The notes: a model not told the origin generated them from the letters alone. Positions 1 through 6,308 are shown, counted from the stretch's first letter. The stretch is DNA of 11,133 nt from an uncultured Bacilli bacterium (GCA_944364705.1 CALVWH010000069.1:1-11133); one strand, 5' to 3'. Program-made: numbers and translations.

Positions 1-1
1 T

Positions 2-97
2 TATCTTCCAAAACAAGTAAAACAGCACATAAAAGAACTTACGTTATTCTATGAAAAAATCGTAAGCGAAATTGTGAGCGAAAGTTTTTATCAATAA
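2..97 (+). CDS. C-terminal fragment of an unidentified protein (5' end outside window)
   Basis: An open frame enters from the left edge and ends at TAA (95-97), giving 31 residues that start YLPKQVKQHIKEL and end SESFYQ. The composition is that of a normal charged amphipathic helix, and the other forward frame checked hits a stop within 18 codons. A terminator-like hairpin follows directly, as expected at a gene end. The fragment is too short for me to assign a family. In Bacillus the gene upstream of sepF is ylmE, but this tail does not resemble the YggS/YlmE C-terminus I know, so I give no name. Confidence 0.5.
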   Translation, partial: YLPKQVKQHIKELTLFYEKIVSEIVSESFYQ

Positions 98-100
98 AAA

Positions 101-172
101 AAGAAGAAACAAAATCTTTTTAAAAATGACAAGAAATCCTTGCTTTTTAAAAAAAATAGTTTCTTTTTTTTT
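101..172 (+). terminator. AT-rich intrinsic terminator after the upstream gene
   Basis: A long imperfect hairpin can be drawn. AGAAAC near 104-109 pairs with GTTTCT at 159-164, an inner TTTTTAAAAA segment pairs with its copy on the other arm, and a tip CAAG (130-133) pairs with CTTG (139-142). A T-run follows the outer arm at about 164-172. The stem is almost entirely A/T, so it is weaker than a textbook terminator, but its position right after a stop codon and before the sepF leader supports the role. Confidence 0.5.
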
Positions 173-206
173 GATTTTATGTTAAGATAGATATAGATTG
201 TACAAT
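171..206 (+). promoter_or_regulatory. Probable sepF promoter region (elements ambiguous)
   Basis: The gap between the terminator and sepF must hold a start site if sepF is transcribed independently. Candidates are TTGATT (171-176) with TATAGA (192-197) at a short 15-bp spacing, or an extended TGTTAAGAT (180-188) with a poor -35. Neither is convincing, so only the region is annotated. Confidence 0.3.
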
Positions 207-213
207 AAGGAGG
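207..213 (+). promoter_or_regulatory. sepF ribosome binding site, decides a GTG start
   Basis: AAGGAGG lies 8 bases upstream of GTG 222-224. The longer in-frame reading from TTG at 198 would place this Shine-Dalgarno sequence inside the gene with nothing in front of it. The GTG start is therefore preferred. Confidence 0.85.
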
Positions 214-221
214 AATGCAGT

Positions 222-641
222 GTGGCATTTAAAGGAATAAAGAAATGGTTAGATAGTGATGAAGGTGAAGTATACGTGAAAGATTCTTCCGATGAATTTT
301 ATACGACAAAAAAAGAAGAAGAGAAAGAAAGCAATGTTAGTAGCGGAAATAAAATGATTTTATTAGAACCTAGAGCTTATTCGGAATCTCAACAAATTGC
401 CGATTATTTAAAAGCAAGAAATACCATTGTTGTAAATTTAAAAAGAGTTACTTCGGAACAAGCGAAAAGAATCGTTGATTTTTTAAGTGGAACAATTTAT
501 GCCATTGGTGGAGACATTCAAAAAATTGGTGGAGGTATTTTCCTATGTACACCAAATAACGTAAACGTAGAAGGAAAAATTACCGATGACAAAGAAGGAA
601 AAAATATTCACGATAACAACGATATCAATATTGAATGGTAA
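222..641 (+). CDS. sepF: Cell division protein SepF
   Basis: SepF is a cytoplasmic, membrane-associated partner of FtsZ that helps anchor and bundle FtsZ filaments at the division ring. The 139-residue product has the standard layout. It opens with a short basic amphipathic segment (AFKGIKKWL), the usual membrane-binding helix. An acidic, poorly conserved linker covers residues about 11-42. The conserved SepF (DUF552) domain spans about 44-117, with ILLEPRAYSESQQIADYL, VVNLKRV, the RIVDFLSGTIYAIGGDIQKIG stretch (83-103) and IFLCTPNNV. A charged tail follows. The start is the GTG served by AAGGAGG. divIVA follows after a 66-base gap, matching the Bacillota order, although ylmG and ylmH, which lie between them in B. 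subtilis, are missing here. Family assignment is secure; the exact start is well supported. Confidence 0.95.
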   Translation: MAFKGIKKWLDSDEGEVYVKDSSDEFYTTKKEEEKESNVSSGNKMILLEPRAYSESQQIADYLKARNTIVVNLKRVTSEQAKRIVDFLSGTIYAIGGDIQKIGGGIFLCTPNNVNVEGKITDDKEGKNIHDNNDINIEW

Positions 642-649
642 AAAAAAGA

Positions 650-678
650 TTGGAATAAAAGAAATAATGTGCTAGAAT
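650..678 (+). promoter_or_regulatory. divIVA promoter (sigma-A type, extended -10)
   Basis: TTGGAA (650-655) and TAGAAT (673-678) are separated by 17 bases, and TGC directly precedes the -10 hexamer. This gives an expected transcript start near 685, before the divIVA Shine-Dalgarno. The 12-base string TGTGCTAGAATA is identical to that of the promoter at 4702-4730, which supports its being a real element. Confidence 0.75.
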
Positions 679-707
679 ATGTTCTAACGCATGGGTGGGG
701 TGAACTT

Positions 708-1169
708 ATGGACAAGTTTAATCGAACACTTCGTGGGTATGATCCAGAAGAAGTGAATGCTTTTTTAGATGGAGTTATTCAAAAAGTAGAACAAATGATT
801 GAAGAAATGAAAGAAAAAGATCGAAAAATCGAAGAACTTCAATCTCTTGTAGAAGAAAACCAAAAACTAAGACAACAAAATAATCAATATCGAAAATTAG
901 AAGAAACCATGAACAAAGCAATTTTCATTGCCCAGAAAACCTCTGACCAAATGCGTATTGATGCTTCTAGAGAACGTGAAATTATCATTCATGATGCGAA
1001 AAATAATGCAGATAAAATTTTAAACGAAGCTTTAATGAAAGCAGAAAATGTCCAAAGAGAAGCCATGCAGCTAAAACGAAATATTGTGATTTTCAAACGA
1101 AAAATAAAAGATATTGTGGAAGCACAATTAGATGTTGTAAACGAAATTGATCAAATAAAATTAGAATAA
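708..1169 (+). CDS. divIVA: DivIVA-family cell division / polarity protein
   Basis: DivIVA proteins are coiled-coil scaffolds that bind curved membrane at septa and poles and recruit division or wall-synthesis partners. The 153-residue product starts MDKFNRTLRGYDPEEVNAFL, the conserved DivIVA N-terminal motif. Residues L8-R9 occupy the place of the membrane-inserting F17-R18 of B. subtilis DivIVA. The N-terminus is about nine residues shorter than in that protein. Long heptad-rich coiled coil follows from about residue 20 to 150, rich in Glu, Lys and Gln. The ATG at 708 is chosen because GGGGTGA lies just upstream; the alternative GTG at 669 falls inside the promoter and would give a non-family N-terminus. 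It sits between sepF and the ileS T-box, as in other Bacillota. GpsB-like relatives share the N-domain, but this context favours DivIVA. Confidence 0.92.
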   Translation: MDKFNRTLRGYDPEEVNAFLDGVIQKVEQMIEEMKEKDRKIEELQSLVEENQKLRQQNNQYRKLEETMNKAIFIAQKTSDQMRIDASREREIIIHDAKNNADKILNEALMKAENVQREAMQLKRNIVIFKRKIKDIVEAQLDVVNEIDQIKLE

Positions 1170-1188
1170 AAACAAAAGAGAAAGACGG

Positions 1189-1199
1189 TATATTATAAA
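1189..1199 (+). promoter_or_regulatory. Possible -10 region of the ileS leader
   Basis: TATATTATAAA lies about 10 bases before the T-box stem I, where the transcript would be expected to begin. No acceptable -35 hexamer is visible 16-18 bases upstream. The leader may also be reached by readthrough from divIVA, since I see no terminator between them. Confidence 0.3.
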
Positions 1200-1202
1200 C
1201 CT

Positions 1203-1375
1203 TTTTAGAGAGTTTATGGTTGGTGAAAATAAACAAGAATATAATATATAGATCACTTTCGATGTTTTTACTGGATAAGAGTAAAACGGTCACGCGTTAT
1301 AGTGTTAAGTGCATAGATTCTATGAATTAAGGTGGTACCGCGGTTTTTCGTCCTTAACAATAGAATCTTTTTTTA
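1203..1375 (+). ncRNA. T-box riboswitch, isoleucine-specific (ATC specifier), controlling ileS
   Basis: T-box leaders sense uncharged tRNA and let transcription continue into the downstream gene. The base of stem I is GAGAGT (1208-1213) paired with ACTTTC (1255-1260). ATC (1252-1254) lies directly 5' of that strand, where the specifier codon belongs; it reads Ile and agrees with the downstream ileS. The T-box core AAGGTGGTACCGCGG (1329-1343) is a perfect match to the consensus that pairs with the tRNA acceptor end. The competing terminator pairs GATTCTA (1316-1322) with TAGAATC (1361-1367) and TTAAGG (1327-1332) with CCTTAA (1352-1357), then runs into seven T at 1368-1374. Uncharged tRNA-Ile should stabilise the antiterminator and switch ileS on. 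Confidence 0.96.
1316..1375 (+). terminator. Regulated terminator of the ileS T-box
   Basis: A 13-bp two-part stem (GATTCTA/TAGAATC and TTAAGG/CCTTAA) encloses the T-box core and ends in a U-tract. It is mutually exclusive with the antiterminator that uses the GGTGG bulge sequence. Confidence 0.92.
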
Positions 1376-1395
1376 TTTTGAAAGGAAGACTGATT

Positions 1396-4300
1396 ATGGA
1401 AAAATTTAAAGAATTAGAAAAACAAAATACGTTTAAAGTAGAACAAGAAAAAATGGAAAAATGGAAAAAAGAAGACTTACTGGAAAAAACAATTCAAAAC
1501 CGAGAAGGGAAAAAAGAATTTGTCTTCTATGATGGCCCAGCAACCGCAAATGGAAAACCAGGAATCCATCATATGGTTGCGAAACTTTTAAAAGATACTT
1601 TTTGTAAATACAAAACCATGCAAGGATATCATGTTTTAAGAAAAGTAGGTTGGGATACCCATGGATTACCAGTAGAAGTACAAGTAGAAAAAGAACTTGG
1701 ATTTAATGGAAAAGAAGACATTGAAAAATATGGAATCGAAAAATTTAATCAAAAATGTAGAGAAAGCGTTTGGGAAAACGAAGATGCATTTAAAAAATTT
1801 ACCGAAGAAATGGGACAATTTATCGATTTAAAAAATCCTTACATTACTTATGATAACAATTATATCGAAACCGAATGGTGGATTTTAAAACAATTTTTTG
1901 ATAAAGGACTTATTTACGATGGACTTAAAATCGTTCCTTACTGTCCAAGATGTGGAACTGGACTTGCTTCTCACGAAGTTGCTCAAGGATATAAAGATGT
2001 AAGCGTAAATACCGTAACCGTTCCATTCAAATTAAAAGAAGAAGAAAATACATATTTACTTGTTTGGACCACAACACCATGGACCTTAATCGCAAACGTT
2101 GCTGCCTGTGTAAATCCAAAAGAAACCTATGTAAAATGCAAATCCAAAGGATATTACTTTATCGTTGCCGAAAAATTATCTCATAAAGTATTAGGAGATG
2201 ATTTCGAAGTTGTAGAAACTTATAAAGGAAAAGATTTAGAATATAAAGAATACGAGCAATTGATGCCATTTTTAAACGTCGATAAAAAAGGGTTTTATAT
2301 CACTTGTGCTGATTATGTTACCATGGAAGATGGAACAGGAATTGTTCATATCGCAACCGCTTTTGGACAAGATGACTACGAAGTTGGATTAAAATACAAT
2401 CTTCCAGTATTAAATCCCGTAGATGAAAAAGGATGTTACACCGATGGACCATGGAAAGGAAGACTCGTTGTCGATCCAGAATTAGAAGTAGAAATCATTA
2501 AGTATTTAGCATCCCAAGATAAACTATTTAAAAAACAAAAAATGGTTCACAATTATCCACATTGTTGGAGATGTAAAACGCCACTTGTTTATTATGCAAA
2601 ATCAAGTTTATACATTAAAACAACCGCATTTAAAGAAGACATCATCAAAGCAAATAAAAAAGTACATTGGCATCCATCTTATGTAGGAGAAAAAAGATTT
2701 GGAAACTGGCTTTCCAACATGAACGATTGGGCAATTTCTAGAAATCGTTATTGGGGATGTCCAATTCCTTTATGGAAATGCTCTTGTGGACATGAAGAAA
2801 TGATCGGTTCTAGAGAAGAACTAAAAGAAAAGGCAATCGAACCAATCGATGAAACGTTAGACTTACATCGTCCTTATGTCGATAACATTCATCTAACATG
2901 TCCAAAATGCCATCAAAAAATGCAAAGAATTCCAGACGTTATCGATTGTTGGTTCGATTCTGGATCTATGCCATTTGCTCAATATCATTATCCATTTGAA
3001 AATAAAGAACTTTTTGAAAAACAATTTCCAGCAGACTTTATTTCAGAAGGAGTCGATCAAACAAGAGGATGGTTCTATTCTTTAATTGTAATATCTACTT
3101 TCCTAAAAGGATGCGCTCCTTATAAAAACGTATTAGTCAATGATTTATTACTGGACAAAAATGGTCAAAAAATGCATAAAAGCAAAGGAAATGCGATCTC
3201 ACCATTTGGTGTTTTGGAAAAATATGGGGCAGATGCTACAAGATTTTATATTTTATCCGCATCTCCTGTATGGACTCCATTAAAATTTGATGAAGACGGA
3301 ATCAAAGAAGTAAATGCTAAATTCTTTAATACGTTAAGAAATATTTATACCTTCTTTCAAATTTATGCAAACACAGACCAATTAGATCCAAGAAACTTTA
3401 AAGTTGCTTATAAAGATTTAGAAGAAATTGATCAATGGATTTTATCCAAATATCATCAATTGATTCATGAAGTAACCAAAGCATATGAAGAATATGACTT
3501 AAATAAAGTAGTCAAATTCTTAAACAACTTTGTTAACGAAGATTTCTCAAATTGGTATATTCGTCGTTGTCGTAGAAGATTCTGGAAAGGGGAATTTGAC
3601 CAAAGCAAAAAAGCAGTTTATCAAACCACTTATGAAGTATTGCTTGGTGTTTGTAAACTGTTAGCTCCAGTATCGCCATTTTTAGCTGATGAAATTTATG
3701 TGAATTTAACTGGCGAAGAAAGTGTACATCTTGCAGATTTCCCAAAATATCAGAAAAAATATATAAATGAAGAAATCATGGAAAAAATGGATCTTGTTCG
3801 CGATTTAATTTCTTTAGGAAGAAATGCTAGAGAAGATGCAAAAATCAAAGTAAGACAACCAATCAAAGAAGTTCTTGTCGATGGAAATCAAGAAGCAATC
3901 CTTTCAAATTTAACTTCTTTAATCGAAGAAGAGTTAAATGTTAAAAACGTTACGTTTGTTGATGATTTAAGTGAATATGTAGATTTTATCGTAAAACCAA
4001 ACTTTAAAGAAGTAGGAAAAATCTTTGGGTCAAAAATGAAAGATTTCCAACAAGCATTATCAGAACTTAGTAAAAAAGAAATCTTATCATTACAAAAAGG
4101 AAATACGATTTCTGTAGAAATTCAAGGAGAAACTTATTCTGTGGATTCTTCGATGGTTGATCTTCGGATGCAGGCAAAAGAAGGATTTAATGCAGGATTT
4201 GATCAAAAAAATATTATTATTTTAAATACGGTTTTAACCGAAGATTTGATTAAAGAAGGAATTGCTAGAGAATTGGTATCTAAAATTCAACAACTAAGAA

Positions 4301-4500
4301 AAAATTTAAATTTTGAAATTACCGATAAAATATCAATTTCTTATCTATCCGATGAAATGGTTACCGAGGTAATGCAAGAATTTGAAGACTACATAAAGAA
4401 AGAAACGTTAGCAGAAGACATTCGTGTAGAAAAAGGACAAGAAATATATGATATCAATGGTCATGAAACGTCTTTAACGATTGTAAAAGTAAACCAATAA
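1396..4500 (+). CDS. ileS: Isoleucyl-tRNA synthetase, long type 2 (eukaryote-like) form
   Basis: Class Ia synthetase that charges tRNA-Ile in the cytoplasm. The start is ATG 1396, eleven bases after GAAAGGA at 1380-1386; an earlier in-frame ATG (1309) lies inside the T-box and is rejected. The 1034-residue product has the class I signature in swapped form, GIHH at 56-59. The CP1 editing domain carries WTTTPWT (224-230) and GTGIVHIATAFGQDDY (313-328), with H318 and D327 at the places of the editing His and Asp. Four metal-type cysteine pairs are at C183/C186, C390/C393, C462/C464 and C502/C505. DQTRGWFYS precedes the second signature, which reads KMHKS (592-596) instead of KMSKS. A tRNA-binding helical domain and a long C-terminal extension follow, without the CxxC zinc finger that ends type 1 bacterial enzymes. 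Length, motif and tail all point to IleRS2. A T-box directly upstream confirms substrate specificity. Confidence 0.96.
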   Translation: MEKFKELEKQNTFKVEQEKMEKWKKEDLLEKTIQNREGKKEFVFYDGPATANGKPGIHHMVAKLLKDTFCKYKTMQGYHVLRKVGWDTHGLPVEVQVEKELGFNGKEDIEKYGIEKFNQKCRESVWENEDAFKKFTEEMGQFIDLKNPYITYDNNYIETEWWILKQFFDKGLIYDGLKIVPYCPRCGTGLASHEVAQGYKDVSVNTVTVPFKLKEEENTYLLVWTTTPWTLIANVAACVNPKETYVKCKSKGYYFIVAEKLSHKVLGDDFEVVETYKGKDLEYKEYEQLMPFLNVDKKGFYITCADYVTMEDGTGIVHIATAFGQDDYEVGLKYNLPVLNPVDEKGCYTDGPWKGRLVVDPELEVEIIKYLASQDKLFKKQKMVHNYPHCWRCKTPLVYYAKSSLYIKTTAFKEDIIKANKKVHWHPSYVGEKRFGNWLSNMNDWAISRNRYWGCPIPLWKCSCGHEEMIGSREELKEKAIEPIDETLDLHRPYVDNIHLTCPKCHQKMQRIPDVIDCWFDSGSMPFAQYHYPFENKELFEKQFPADFISEGVDQTRGWFYSLIVISTFLKGCAPYKNVLVNDLLLDKNGQKMHKSKGNAISPFGVLEKYGADATRFYILSASPVWTPLKFDEDGIKEVNAKFFNTLRNIYTFFQIYANTDQLDPRNFKVAYKDLEEIDQWILSKYHQLIHEVTKAYEEYDLNKVVKFLNNFVNEDFSNWYIRRCRRRFWKGEFDQSKKAVYQTTYEVLLGVCKLLAPVSPFLADEIYVNLTGEESVHLADFPKYQKKYINEEIMEKMDLVRDLISLGRNAREDAKIKVRQPIKEVLVDGNQEAILSNLTSLIEEELNVKNVTFVDDLSEYVDFIVKPNFKEVGKIFGSKMKDFQQALSELSKKEILSLQKGNTISVEIQGETYSVDSSMVDLRMQAKEGFNAGFDQKNIIILNTVLTEDLIKEGIARELVSKIQQLRKNLNFEITDKISISYLSDEMVTEVMQEFEDYIKKETLAEDIRVEKGQEIYDINGHETSLTIVKVNQ

Positions 4501-4508
4501 TAAGAAAA

Positions 4509-4548
4509 TAAAAATCTATAAATCTGTTTGGAATTTATAGATTTTTTT
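4509..4548 (+). terminator. Intrinsic terminator after ileS
   Basis: AATCTATAAAT (4513-4523) pairs with ATTTATAGATT (4533-4543) around a 9-base loop, followed by a T-run to 4548. The A-run before the stem also makes it usable from the other strand. It lies 9 bases after the ileS stop codon. Confidence 0.88.
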
Positions 4549-4587
4549 GTTCTTTTTTTTTACGATTATACTATAATAAAATAAGTA

Positions 4588-4620
4588 AAAAGGAAAGAGT
4601 TCTATTTTCCGTTTTCTTTT
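4588..4620 (+). terminator. Second terminator-like hairpin in the ileS downstream gap
   Basis: GGAAA (4592-4596) pairs with TTTCC (4606-4610), and flanking A and T runs extend the stem imperfectly before TTTTCTTTTT. A TATAAT-like string lies just upstream at 4573-4578, without a good -35. It could be a backup terminator or the end of a very short transcript; only the hairpin itself is visible. Confidence 0.3.
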
Positions 4621-4630
4621 TGTATTTTAT

Positions 4631-4660
4631 TTGACTTCACAATAAATTCAATGATATAAT
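4631..4660 (+). promoter_or_regulatory. Upstream promoter P1 of the surface-protein operon
   Basis: TTGACT (4631-4636) and a perfect TATAAT (4655-4660) are 18 bases apart, with TGA just before the -10. The predicted start near 4667 would produce a leader of about 95 bases containing a small ORF. Confidence 0.75.
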
Positions 4661-4695
4661 TTAAGTGGTAGATTGTATATAGAAGGTGTATATTT

Positions 4696-4746
4696 ATGGA
4701 TTTGACAAAAACAAACATTTGTGCTAGAATAAACGACAATTTCTGA
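4696..4746 (+). CDS. Possible 16-residue leader peptide
   Basis: ATG 4696 is preceded by AGAAGGTG (4681-4688) at a normal distance and opens the frame MDLTKTNICARINDNF, ending at TGA (4744-4746). That stop lies just before the Shine-Dalgarno of the 508-aa gene, which would allow translational coupling or a leader-peptide control. Only the P1 transcript could carry it, because the second promoter lies inside it. A frame this short can occur by chance in AT-rich DNA, so confidence is low. Confidence 0.25.
   Translation: MDLTKTNICARINDNF
4702..4730 (+). promoter_or_regulatory. Main promoter P2 of the surface-protein operon
   Basis: Perfect -35 TTGACA (4702-4707), 17-base spacer, and TAGAAT (4725-4730) with the TGC extended -10. 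The expected start is near 4737, giving a leader of only about 26 bases before the ATG. The spacer contains the inverted repeat ACAAA-CA-TTTGT (4711-4722), a possible operator half-site pair. Confidence 0.85.
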
Positions 4747-4762
4747 AAGAGGGGGTAATAAT

Positions 4763-6289
4763 ATGTATGAAGAAAGAAAAACAAGATTTTCTATCCGTGA
4801 TTTAATTTTACAAATTTTAATGATTTTACTATTTGTATTTCTTTTAATGTGGCTTTTCCCAACCAAAAGTCAATTAAAAAACATGAACTTTGAATGTTCT
4901 GGATCAAATAGTGACAATACACAATGTCAAAACCAAGAAGATAATAGTGTTCTTTATGATCGTATTTTCAATGAGAATGTAATCGCAATGAAGGATGCTG
5001 CAAAAAGTTATTATACAAATCCAAGACTACCACAAAAAGTAAATGATAAAGTATCTATGACACTTGGAGAAATGTTAGTGAAAAAGATCATTTTACCATT
5101 TACCGATAAAAATGGAGATGCTTGTGATGAAAATGCATCATTTGTTGAAATCACAAAAGCTTCCGAAGACGAGTATATTTTAAAGGTAAACTTAAAATGT
5201 GGTGACGAAGAAAATTATTTACTTGTATACATGGGATGCTACGATTATTGTACAACCGATGTTTGTGAAAAAAATAAAGAAGATGTAACAACACCAATTT
5301 TAAGACCAAGCAATCCTTCTGGTGGATCATCATCGAATAATACAACAAACAACAATACAACGAATAATAACACAACCAACAATGTAACGAATATTATTAA
5401 TAATATTACCAATATTATTATTAACAATGGTTGCTGTTGTGAAACTTGCCCACCAACACCAACGACAACTCCAACAGTTACACCAACCGTAACACCAACG
5501 GTTACTCCGACGGTTACACCAACGACGACACCAACACCAACAACAACTCCAACCCCACCGGAAGACAATAAAAATTATATATGTGAATATATTAAGGTGG
5601 AAAACGGAAAATTCTCAGATTGGTCTGATTGGTCTGATTGGTCAACCAATGCTCAAGAATCTACGTTGTTAAAACAAGTAAAATCAAAAACATTACAAAC
5701 AACGACAACAAAGAAAGTTCTAACTGGTTATAATGTAATTACTTATAATGATCCAAATAAACCAATTTATAAAACGGTTCAAGTTCAAACCGGAACAACA
5801 ACGAAAAAAGTATGTAGTGCTTACTCAGAAAATACCGTATCTTCTGGTGGATCTTATAGTGATTGGAAAGAAGAAGGACTTGTAAAATTATATTCGATTC
5901 CACAAGGATCCGATACCGTAAGATGGGTTTATGTATCTCGTGGAATAGATAATTGTCCTGGATGTTCCGCACAAAATTATTATATGTATCGTAAATTTAC
6001 AAGAACCTATACACCAGGATCATCAACAACAGAGAAAGTATGTATCAGTTATAAAACGGTATCAACTCCAGTTTATGAAGATCGAAAAGTTCTTGTTGGA
6101 TATGGAACATCAGAAAGAAAAGAACCAATTTACAAAAATGTAAAAGCAACCGTTGATACAAAATATTATAGTTATCGAACAAGAAAAATTTTAAGTGGAA
6201 ATAAACTTGTTAAATGGGATGTTTGCGATAATTCAAATTTAGTAAATCAAGGATATAGTAAATCAGGCGAAAAGAAAGAATTAAAATAG
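4763..6289 (+). CDS. Membrane-anchored extracellular protein with Asn/Thr stalk and WSDWS motifs, function unknown
   Basis: I do not recognise a named family. The start ATG is served by AAAGAGGGGG (4747-4756). The 508-residue product has a basic N-terminus (MYEERKTRFS), then a single hydrophobic helix at about 13-32 with no cleavage site, so a signal-anchored protein facing outward is predicted. Residues about 66-167 (MKDAAKSYYTNPRLP, then the MTLGEML, FTDKNGDAC, SFVEI and VNLKC pieces) resemble the globular part of pilin-like proteins; this is inference. Cysteines at 45, 55, 121, 146, 158, 162 and 167 could form disulfides. An Asn/Thr/Ile stalk (192-222) ends in CCCETC (224-229), then a Thr-Pro linker (230-266). 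The C-terminal part starts with W287, W290 and W293 (SDWSDWSDWS, as in thrombospondin-like strands) and contains two related stretches, KKVLTGY...KPIYK and RKVLVGY...EPIYK. The 1335-aa gene follows after 19 bases, in the same operon. A role in surface attachment is a guess. Confidence 0.85.
   Translation: MYEERKTRFSIRDLILQILMILLFVFLLMWLFPTKSQLKNMNFECSGSNSDNTQCQNQEDNSVLYDRIFNENVIAMKDAAKSYYTNPRLPQKVNDKVSMTLGEMLVKKIILPFTDKNGDACDENASFVEITKASEDEYILKVNLKCGDEENYLLVYMGCYDYCTTDVCEKNKEDVTTPILRPSNPSGGSSSNNTTNNNTTNNNTTNNVTNIINNITNIIINNGCCCETCPPTPTTTPTVTPTVTPTVTPTVTPTTTPTPTTTPTPPEDNKNYICEYIKVENGKFSDWSDWSDWSTNAQESTLLKQVKSKTLQTTTTKKVLTGYNVITYNDPNKPIYKTVQVQTGTTTKKVCSAYSENTVSSGGSYSDWKEEGLVKLYSIPQGSDTVRWVYVSRGIDNCPGCSAQNYYMYRKFTRTYTPGSSTTEKVCISYKTVSTPVYEDRKVLVGYGTSERKEPIYKNVKATVDTKYYSYRTRKILSGNKLVKWDVCDNSNLVNQGYSKSGEKKELK
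5336..5428 (+). repeat. Asn/Thr-rich stalk coding repeat
   Basis: AAC/AAT and ACA/ACG/ACC codons alternate as NNTTNNNTTNNNTTNN, then turn into a VTNIINNITNIII stretch. This low-complexity region encodes residues 192-222 of the 508-aa protein and probably forms a flexible or beta-helical spacer outside the cell. Confidence 0.85.
5450..5560 (+). repeat. Thr-Pro linker repeat (TPTV units)
   Basis: Tandem 12-base units encode TPTV four times in a row, flanked by TPTTTP variants. It forms the extended linker between the CCCETC cluster and the C-terminal domain. The unit copies differ at synonymous positions (ACA, ACG, ACC, ACT), so the protein sequence, not the DNA, appears conserved. Confidence 0.88.
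5618..5644 (+). repeat. Three tandem 9-base units GATTGGTCT encoding DWS-DWS-DWS
   Basis: Two exact copies and a third differing in its last base (TCA) encode DWSDWSDWS. The Trp at every third position matches the WxxWxxW pattern of thrombospondin type 1 domains. Confidence 0.85.
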
Positions 6290-6290
6290 G

Positions 6291-6297
6291 AAAGGAG
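6291..6297 (+). promoter_or_regulatory. Ribosome binding site of the 1335-aa gene
   Basis: AAAGGAG starts one base after the previous stop codon and lies 11 bases before ATG 6309, a slightly long spacing. A closer GTG (6305) is out of frame with the gene. Confidence 0.7.
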
Positions 6298-6308
6298 CTG
6301 GATAGTGT

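Noticed and set aside
198..221. N-terminal extension of sepF from TTG 198
   Set aside because: It would translate through the AAGGAGG site; the amphipathic helix of SepF starts at GTG 222.
669..707. N-terminal extension of divIVA from GTG 669
   Set aside because: It overlaps the -10 region of the promoter and adds residues not found in the family; ATG 708 has a Shine-Dalgarno.
1309..1395. N-terminal extension of ileS starting at ATG 1309
   Set aside because: It lies inside the T-box antiterminator and terminator, has no ribosome binding site, and the family N-terminus begins at ATG 1396.
4602..4866. Small minus-strand genes in the gap before the 508-aa gene
   Set aside because: They overlap two strong plus-strand promoters and the N-terminal helix coding region, and have low-complexity hydrophobic products typical of AT-rich chance frames.
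5245..5568. Minus-strand frame with VGVTVGVT repeats
   Set aside because: It is the reverse complement of the Thr-Pro and Asn-rich linkers of the 508-aa gene and lacks its own start signals.
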